Of a stretch of 64,000 nucleotides of DNA, positions 57,001-64,000 are shown in pieces (position 1 is the stretch's first letter; every line of letters begins with the position of its first letter). The notes under the pieces are model-generated. The model worked only from the letters and a program-made list of their open reading frames with translations, was not told the DNA's origin and made no database searches. The translations under genes were made by a program, and so were the position numbers. The DNA is from Klebsormidium nitens (lineage: Eukaryota > Streptophyta > Klebsormidiophyceae > Klebsormidiales > Klebsormidiaceae): NCBI GenBank assembly GCA_000708835.1, contig DF236963.1, positions 248,001 through 312,000 of the forward strand. Direction: 5' to 3'.

Positions 57001-60000
57001 CCGGATGGGTCGGCGCTAAGAATCTCGTCTTCGGACGCAGCAGAGATGGTGTTCCAATCGTTACTAGAGGAGGCATCGATCTGCGAAGGAGAAGAGACGG
57101 CTCGTGCTTCAGAGAAGGTTTCCAAGAAGCGTTGGCGAAGGATGCGTAAATCAATCTTCCGTCGAGAGTCCTCGACAGCGTTCAAAAGATTCCGGCTGAT
57201 AAGGAAACCTTGCTTTTGGAAGGGTTCGCAGGTCCGAATCGAAACCCCGGAAACTGGAGGCCAAGAAAGGCTGTCTCGGGAGTCTGCACTTTCTTGTGGG
57301 CAAGGCTTGGCGTGGACGGAACCTGGGCGTGTCGAGCCCTCTTCATTTTCATGATCAGTCAGCGGAATTGACGGAATCTCCCGGTCCGGATCCGGGTCAC
57401 AAACAGCTACCCCTCAGCAACTTAGTAGGGATTGAAAGCACGCAAGACTGTCAGCGACTGTCCTCAACCAAACAAGTAAGACTCCAAGTCCAGAGCTCGC
57501 ACTTTTCGAGAATTTTGAACGCCTTTTCTCTTTCCAATCAAAAGAGAGTGAAGTATGAGAACGCACAAGCACTTGATGTCGTGGCTTTGCCGCCATTTCG
57601 TTCGTCTAAAGTCAAACGCACTCTGACCTCAGCCCCTTCAGAAGTGCAGAGCGAAAAGTAACTCACCTCCGAATCTGCTGAATCTCTCTGCGGAATCGGC
57701 CCGACTTGTAGAAGGAACTCCTCGCAGCAGCAGGGCACCTCGGCGTGCGCCGAAACGGTGGCGTGGGACGTGCAGAGGTAGCGGCCGTTGTGGCCACGCA
57801 GGTTGACGCGCACAGGCAGGGGCATCGGCCTGGGAGAGGCAACCAAAGAACTTGTTTAGAGCATTGCCCACTCTGGCTAGAAGAGTATTCAGAGACGAGT
57901 CAATCGCTAAGGTGTTATAGAGCACATATGCCTGACGACAGGAAATCTGCAGAAGTGATTCTTGTGCGAACTGCCAAGCATGTCTTACTTGTCTTTGAGG
58001 TGATTAGATTTTAGGAAGATAACCTGTAATACCTGTAGTCTGCAGAATGCGCAGAGACAAGGTTTCAGAAGAAAAGCTCAGGTGTTTATTGCAGTGGTAT
58101 TAGGAGCTCAAGAATCCCCACTGCATCATAAAGCGTTGCTCTGTGAATTGTACAGGCTGAAGATTCAAAGCTGGGGCTGATGAAGAAGACAAGATTCTGA
58201 GAAGAGATGCGCTGAGAGTATATTAGTGAGGACCTTGGAAGAGTAAGTATCGAGTTGTATCGGCAGACACTAGCCCAATTGCTGAGCACCAGGATGTTGA
58301 ATGCAAACAGAAAGCACAATTCCATTCATTCCCTCGAGCTCATGCCTTTACAAGATCCATCCACAATTCGGATTTATAGTAAATCGCCTCTGTGGAAAGA
58401 TGATCTGATGGCCTGCCGAAGTCTTATTCACACCTGCTAGGGGAAGGCCCTGGTTGAGACGTTGGCAGCATTGTGAACCACTCCCACTTGCGAGGCCGAG
58501 TGGGCCCTGTGTAAATACGCCCCTGGGGGTCAGCCGAGAGGAACAAGTTCTCGCTTCCCCCTTGGAAGCAGACCCCTGGAAAAGGAGACAAACCAGTCAG
58601 AATTCTTATCAGAATCGACAAGTGTTATGGAAACATACAAGTTTAGGAGAAGCAGAGACTTGTGGATTAAAATTGTCCTGCAGCTCGGTAACCAAAGCTT
58701 CTGCAATAGAGGAAGGTTTTACAAAATGAACAGGTGAAGCAGGCGATCCAAGTAAAGCCTGTGGGCCAGCAAAAAGGGTCCTGGTACCTTCCCCTCAATA
58801 ACAGCTTTTGAAAGAAGGGCAGAGACTGGGGGTCTGTCTGGAATCACAAAAGCATTGGCATGAGCATGAAAGCCGCAAAATCCTATAGTACCCCTCCAAA
58901 TTCTTCATCACTGTAAGACCTCGGCACTACAGAAGAAGTGAGGGGCCAATGCAGGGATGCGTAAGTCTCTGAGAGCCAACAGAATCGTGCCCTGCAGTTG
59001 AGAAACTCAAGCAGGAAGTCCTAGCCGTTGCATTCAGCTTCAACATCAGAAGATTTCCATGGTCGAAGGTCGAGGATTCTGAGAAACCTCCGCAGATGTT
59101 GCATTGAGCTGAGCTCAAACCAAGTCATGAAGGCAACCATCGATTTCAACAAGGGATAGACAAAGGTCTTGAAGGCTTCCAGTCAACTTCCAAAGTTTCA
59201 GAGTTTGGGACAGCTAACAGACATACACAGTCAGATCTGATGCAAATGAACAGTAGCTTTAATTAGCTGGCCCACATTCAAATCAGGTCAGTCCCTGCCA
59301 AATCCTAAACCTTCTGTCTATGCACCAAACCTCAATTGGGTTCCTGAGGTCGTGCTAGGGATGCAGCATGGAGGCTCAGAAATCCAATGTGGTGCAAAAA
59401 GGCTATCGTGGTCTTCTCATGATTGCTGCCCAGTTGATTGATCAATACAGACCCCTTAATACTGATTGCTTTCAAGAGCCCAACGGAAATGGGAACGGGA
59501 CAGTCACTTAGGCCTCGAAGAAACCCTCGATGCACGTCCTGAGTTGCTCATGATAGATGTAAGAGAACAATCAGTAGAGCGGAAAGTCTTACTGTTCCTG
59601 TCGGCAAACTGGATTGCGAACGCTGTGTCCAGCCCACTGCGCTGCTTCAAACCGACCCTCCTGCCCACAAAACCCAGAAACAAACCGTGGCCCAAACCCT
59701 GTCCCAAACCGTCACAGATCTGCAGATCATACTTCCCGTCTTGCCTTGGTTTCACAGCCAGAAGGCAGCTGCTTTCCTCTTCGAGCTCACAGGCAATCAG
59801 TGCTTGCGTCAGATTGAGACTGCTCTGGCACTCCTTGCTGCCGCCCCTATGTGCGTTAATCTGACTACGTCCAGCTGTGTCAAGACCTGAGTCACCGGTG
59901 TCAGAGCTGAAGCCATCGCCCAGCTCAGCGATGGAAACCCACTGGTCGCACCAGGACTTTAATCGCACACACAGATCTTCGTGCTGTTGCTCATGATTGG

Positions 60001-60016
60001 CTTTGTGACGATCCAT
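54058..60016 (-). CDS. Fascin-like protein with multiple beta-trefoil repeats and a Cys/His C-terminus
   Basis: Proposed exons 60016-59593, 58575-58434, 57829-57667, about 57338-56137, 55623-55457 and 54851-54058 chain in phase (about 963 aa). Beta-trefoil/fascin-type strands recur: HGLFLGFVGRRVGLKQ, LFLSADPQGRIYTG with KWEWF, VNLRGHNGRYLCTS, YVGVESNGRVVCDR with TWEQF, VFIQGVNGRFLAG, YLFVDDFGRLQQS and RYLSVEPNGAVKASR. Fascin folds of this type bundle actin or bind carbohydrate. After a Pro/Ala linker and a short coiled coil, the last ~230 residues hold CCYDG, HSCKGH and FVCKQC, a possible metal-binding module I do not recognise. The start of exon 4 is uncertain. A GAGGTACAG donor inside the last exon would permit a different C-terminus. 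No signal peptide is seen. Confidence 0.68.
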
Positions 60017-61016
60017 GACTCGGATGCTTCAAATTTCTGAGGGGTTTGTTGCATTCTGCAGCGGATTATGTTAGAAGCATTGCAAATTGGATGACTCAAG
60101 CTCAAATGCCACAAGCTGAGCCTGGTTCAATCAGCTCAGAGGCGATCAGCTTGCCCATCGCTTGAGCAGACTTGTCGTTCAAAACCTTTGCACGGCTTTA
60201 CGGCGCCCTCTCTCGCTGTGTACTGCACACTCATACTCTCAGAAGGAGAACCAAGCAGAGATGTTGGCAAGGAACTTGGGGAGAAAGCAGCTGTCCAAAC
60301 AGAGCTCAGATCGATGCGCAGTTGCCCTCCCCCTTCTCTAATATTGATTACAACACTGTCAACAGCTCTCCTTCTCCAGGTAAATTCGCCCTCAGGAACC
60401 GTAATGGCGGGTGCACGGCGTGCACGGCGTGCACGAGATCTGTCTGAGCTGATTGTTTTGTTCCATGTGGCTCATGTGAACCACATGTTTCTCTGACAAC
60501 CAATCCGACGCCCGCTTTTCGCTCGTGTCTGAACCGCCCTACCGTCTTAGGTGAACCGGTATTTGACGTCTGGGCGCTCCTTTACGTTCAAAAAGCGTTT
60601 TGGGGGGATGTGTACGTGACTTCGACTACGGTGTCGAGCTGACGTCTCTCAACCACCCCTTAGGATACCGATAACGGTATGGAGCTCCGGTCAAAGCCTG
60701 GCAACTTAATTTGCAGTTAAGCCATTACCGGATCTCAGCCCACCTAGTCCTAGTGTGCATCTGCGAACCATGATACCATCTCTAGATACGAACGCAGCGC
60801 AATGCAGACGTCCTGCTCAAAATTGAACGTGAAGTTGAACTTGAAGTTGTAGCGCGCTTCAATATTGACATCCAATGAAGGGCCTTCCAATCTGGAACAC
60901 GTACATATTAGTCGTCTCCAATATCATATTGAAAGTGTTTATAAGATCCCATTTGTCGAACAGGATGATAGCAAATTTGAGCTTCATGCCCTGATGACTG
61001 AACCAAACGCTCCGGA
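60017..61016. other. Divergent intergenic region, beta-trefoil protein / XS protein
   Basis: This 1.0-kb spacer separates two head-to-head starts. A 102-codon frame at 60188-60496 has no recognisable domain, and I leave it unannotated. A TGCACGGCG direct repeat (GTGCACGGCGTGCACGGCGTGCACG) sits at about 60410-60435. Confidence 0.45.
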
Positions 61017-63973
61017 ATGAAGCAAGTTGGGCCCCCTTATCAGCAGCACCCCGACGTGGGCGCAGGGTCCATTGCCCAACCAGCATGTAATGAGGATCAG
61101 AGCAGCTTCAGAGGTGCTCAGTTTGCTTATCTCCCCCACTTCGTTCCGTCAAATCCTTATCCAAATTCGCAAGTGGGCAACGAAGGGACTGCATACCGCC
61201 CAGACGGGCTTCACAGTCAGCCATCGCAATGGGGCAAGCGGGCGCTGCCACCTGGCGCCATAGGAGCTCCAGGATTGGCGCCCCGTTACGGCGCTCCTCA
61301 GCTGGCAGGGAATGGCTGGGCCAATGATGGGCATGGGTGGAACGGGGCATCGATCTCAGGTGCTGATGTCAGCGGGCATCAGCCTTCCTGGGGGTTTCGT
61401 GATCACCAACCTCAGAATGCGGGGCTGTCTGAGCCCAGGTTTGGTTATGGGTTTGTTTCTGGGTCAGTGCGTGACAAGATCAAACTGGAGCCGAAAGCAG
61501 AGCCTGAGTTTGTGTCCAGTCGAAATGGGGGGTCAGCAAACTGCTCTTCTGTGAGGGGGGAAGTACCCTCTGATGTAAAGCAAGTGCAAGGGGACTTCAA
61601 CACTGGGGCCTCGGACCGAAAGACTGGTTCCCAGTTCCAGTCAGATTGGCGGGAGAAGGGGGATTTCCAGAATGAAACGAAATCTCCAAAGTCTGAAACT
61701 CTTGGAGCGCAAGACCTGCCAAATAGCAGCTACAACAGAACTTATGCCCCCCACTTCAGGCAGGGGAACAAGTCAACCGGAGGGCTTGGTGTGAATGGGG
61801 ACACCAAGGGCAATCACGATATGTTCATTACTAGTGCGAACAGGGACAAGAAGCTCGACCCTGCTCGTGTCAGCAATAGGGCGCTCGTTGTTTCTGCCCA
61901 AAATCGGGATATTGCTGAAAGAGCTGCCTCTGACGAGGAGATGGATCTAGACTTTTCTGGGGGGGCTTCAGGCAGTGATGATGAGGGGGGTTCCAAAGAG
62001 AGCTTCAACATAGCAGTGAAATCATGGAAAGACAAAGCGCTAACAGCGGGAGGGGGAAGCAAAAACCTGGTGGAATCGAGGAGGGATCTCCCCTGCCTCG
62101 TTTGCAGAAAGTTTTCCAACACCGTGCAAGTCTACCAGGACTTCCGGGCCTTACTGCAACACGCTGAGACGCACAGAAAGTTGGAGCCATTCCAACACGC
62201 TGCTTACAGTGCGGCGCTGAGGCAGATCGAATCAGAAGCGGAAGGGAATGGGAACGAGTTGGTCCCGGCGAAGAAGAAACTGAAGGTGCTGGAACCCCCT
62301 GAAAAGGTCTGGCCGCCAGTTGTTGTGGTAGAGAATCTGAGGACGGGGACTAAAGGGGGAAAGTGGGACGGGGTATCCGAACGGGAGATTAAGAAGGCGT
62401 TTGGAGACCAGGGGCCAATTCGAAAAGTGACGGAAAAGTGGAGGGGCGATGGGCACACAGGTGCGTTTAAGTTACTTTCTCAGGTTTGATTGTTTGTTTG
62501 TTCTTTGCTGTGCGTTTTTTCTTGCAGTTGATCCGATTATTCGTTTGTTCTTTGCTGTCCGTTCTTTTCTACGATCGATCCATCTCCTTGGCAGTCTGAA
62601 AAGTCCCTTGTAAACTTCCGTGCAGCTGAAAAGACGTGTTTGGTCACGGCCTGATTTGTAGCTAAAGCAGACGTCCGTTCTTGGATTGACAGACGCTATA
62701 CTATACCAAAGTTTCACCAGGACCAGATTCTAAATATCGCTCCTGCAGGAGTGGTTCTTCTCCACTTCGAGTAAACGCGTGATGTTTATGACCAAGCTCA
62801 CGATTGAGAACCATTTTTTCACAAACTGACGAACATTTTCGACTTTCAACTTCACCAAGACCGAGTCCTAACTCTCAATCTCGAGTCCTCCCCAGGCGTA
62901 CTTCTTCCCACTTCGAGGATGATTGTTACAGGCACCACAGAGCTACAACCGTTCGTCCTCAGATTCACAGGCGCTACCAGTTTCTTAAGTCACCAGACTG
63001 ACATGACCCTTAGTTCGTATCTTCTTGCAGGCGTGGGTCTCCTCCACCTCGACAGGATCTATTACGCTTACGACCGAGCTTTGTCAAACTGGATATAGTT
63101 CTTCGAGTTCTATGTCTGCCGAAACCGCATGTTGACTCGCATCTCCTCTTCAGGCGTGATTTTTCTTCGATTCGATCTGACCTGTTACATTTACACCGTT
63201 CATGGCTAAGTAGCCTCTTTCCATTTCCAACTAATGGATGGTCTACCCTTTTAGACCTGGATATCGAGCGCCTAGACACCTATCAATCGATACAGGTTCA
63301 CCAAGATTCGTCTCTCACCCTCGGTCTCAATCCCTTCCCCAGGCATGGTTCTTCTTCACTTCGAGGAGACCTGTTACGGTTACAACCGAGCTCATAACTG
63401 TGTAGCCATGTTTTTGAACTTCGACAAACGCCACACCATTCTGAAAATCCGCCAAGACTAAACCCGGAGTCTGAAGTTATAACGCTACTACAGGCGTGGT
63501 TCTTCTTCACTTCGAGGAGACCTGTTACGGTTACGATCGAGCGCAGGAGATGGGCGAATGCTGGCGCGCGAAAGGGCAGGGGCGCGACGACTGGGAGAAG
63601 CTTCGACCTCCTCGGAAAAGATACGGCGAGTCGGTCGAATCGGAGCATGCCACGTGGCAACGATACATGCGAAGACTGGTGGAGGAGGACGGGAGCCGGC
63701 GGCTGTTCTGTTACCTTGCGACGGTGGCAGATATGGAGCGCTTTGAAGGGTGAGCAGTTGGACCTTCTTTTCATGTTTGATTTTGGAGCTTTTTCTTTCG
63801 AGAGATAGTGACTTTCCGATGTGCCAAGAACGGAGACTTCAAAAGCTCAGGTTTTGAGGGGTTTGTTATCGAGGGTCGTGTTCTGTGTTTTAATGATGTA
63901 GATAAGGGAAGCCAGAACGTGCCACATGCACTTCCGGCGAAAGAAGGTGATAGTGCCGACTGGATTTCGCTGA
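61017..63973 (+). CDS. XS-domain RNA-binding protein with XS-type zinc finger (SGS3-like superfamily)
   Basis: XS domains are plant RNA-binding modules found in SGS3 and related factors of small-RNA and RNA-directed DNA methylation pathways. Exon 1 is 61017-62460, with an in-frame stop just upstream of the ATG. Exon 2 is 63494-63749; a last exon 63907-63973 is tentative and would give 588 aa. Residues 1-350 are Gly/Asn/Gln/Ser-rich with an acidic DEEMDLDFSG segment. A zinc finger follows at about 357-388 (LPCLVCRKFS ... LLQHAETHRKL). The XS domain runs from about 430 (VWPPVVVVENLRTG ... GKWDGVS) into exon 2 (VVLLHFEETCYGYDRAQEMG ... WEKL ... LFCYLATVADMERF). The gene may extend past the window if the last exon is wrong. 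The long intron holds a six-copy decoy array. Confidence 0.8.
62749..63546 (+). repeat. Six-copy array of XS-gene exon 2 acceptor plus exon start
   Basis: Each unit is a pyrimidine-rich tract ending in CAG followed by an exon start of the form GCGTGGTTCTTCTTCACTTC. Copies begin at 62749, 62896, 63031, 63154, 63343 and 63494 (functional), with spacings of 147, 135, 123, 189 and 151 bp. The 63343 copy differs from the functional exon at only about three of the first 49 bases; the more distant copies are clearly more diverged. Reading from 63343 in the correct phase reaches a stop after roughly 40 codons. Confidence 0.93.
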
Positions 63974-64000
63974 CCCAAACGTGCTCTACTCGGCATGCCC

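Noticed and set aside
59614-59890. Plus-strand frames antisense to beta-trefoil exon 1 (a helical-looking LFELTGNQCLRQIE reading)
   Set aside because: The minus-strand reading has trefoil strands, a good donor and phase agreement with the next exon; the plus frame has none.

Overview
The window is nuclear DNA from a eukaryote of the green lineage, most likely a streptophyte alga (inferred). Genes are split by GT-AG introns whose phases I could chain. The gene content is plant-type: a SEC16 whose central-domain onset reads like plant SEC16, the thylakoid cyclophilin CYP38, a plastid-targeted small membrane protein, a plant-specific UBA protein with DWSL motifs, and an XS-domain RNA-binding protein. 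It also carries the intermediate chain of cytoplasmic dynein-2 (DYNC2I2/WDR34), so the organism or a recent ancestor builds cilia by intraflagellar transport. A Klebsormidium-like alga would fit, but nothing in the sequence proves the genus.

Layout from left to right: SEC16 (minus, 5' part only, runs off the left edge); a small secreted helical protein (plus, 5.8-6.4 kb); a ~1,640-residue predicted plastid protein of unknown function (minus, 7.9-17.6 kb); DYNC2I2 (plus, 18.3-27.2 kb, 13 exons); a 165-residue plastid membrane protein (minus, 28.3-29.5 kb); a UBA protein (plus, 29.9-35.1 kb); a single-exon F-box/LRR protein (minus, 36.3-38.0 kb); CYP38 (plus, 38.5-44.4 kb); a secretory phospholipase A2 (minus, 46.5-50.2 kb); a gene-poor gap (50.2-54.1 kb); a fascin-like multi-beta-trefoil protein (minus, 54.1-60.0 kb); and an XS-domain protein (plus, 61.0-64.0 kb). 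Ten of the eleven genes form five head-to-head pairs; PLA2 is the exception. There is no operon logic, and the genes serve separate processes (ER export, cilium assembly, photosystem II assembly, small-RNA biology, lipid signalling, protein turnover).

The most unusual feature is recurrent and easy to miss. Several introns contain serial, decayed copies of the boundary of the neighbouring exon, that is a polypyrimidine tract, an AG and the first 20-90 bases of the exon, spaced about 55-190 bp apart. The clearest arrays are before the last large exon of CYP38 (six copies), before exon 2 of the XS gene (six) and before exon 4 of DYNC2I2 (four). Shorter cases occur at DYNC2I2 exons 3 and 11, CYP38 exon 4, and two exons of the large plastid-protein gene. 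Only the copy joined to the complete exon is usable, and where I followed a decoy it runs into a stop codon.

A second pattern is that all four convergent (3'-3') intergenic regions hold stretches rich in CATGCA/TGCATG words, while the divergent promoter regions show few.
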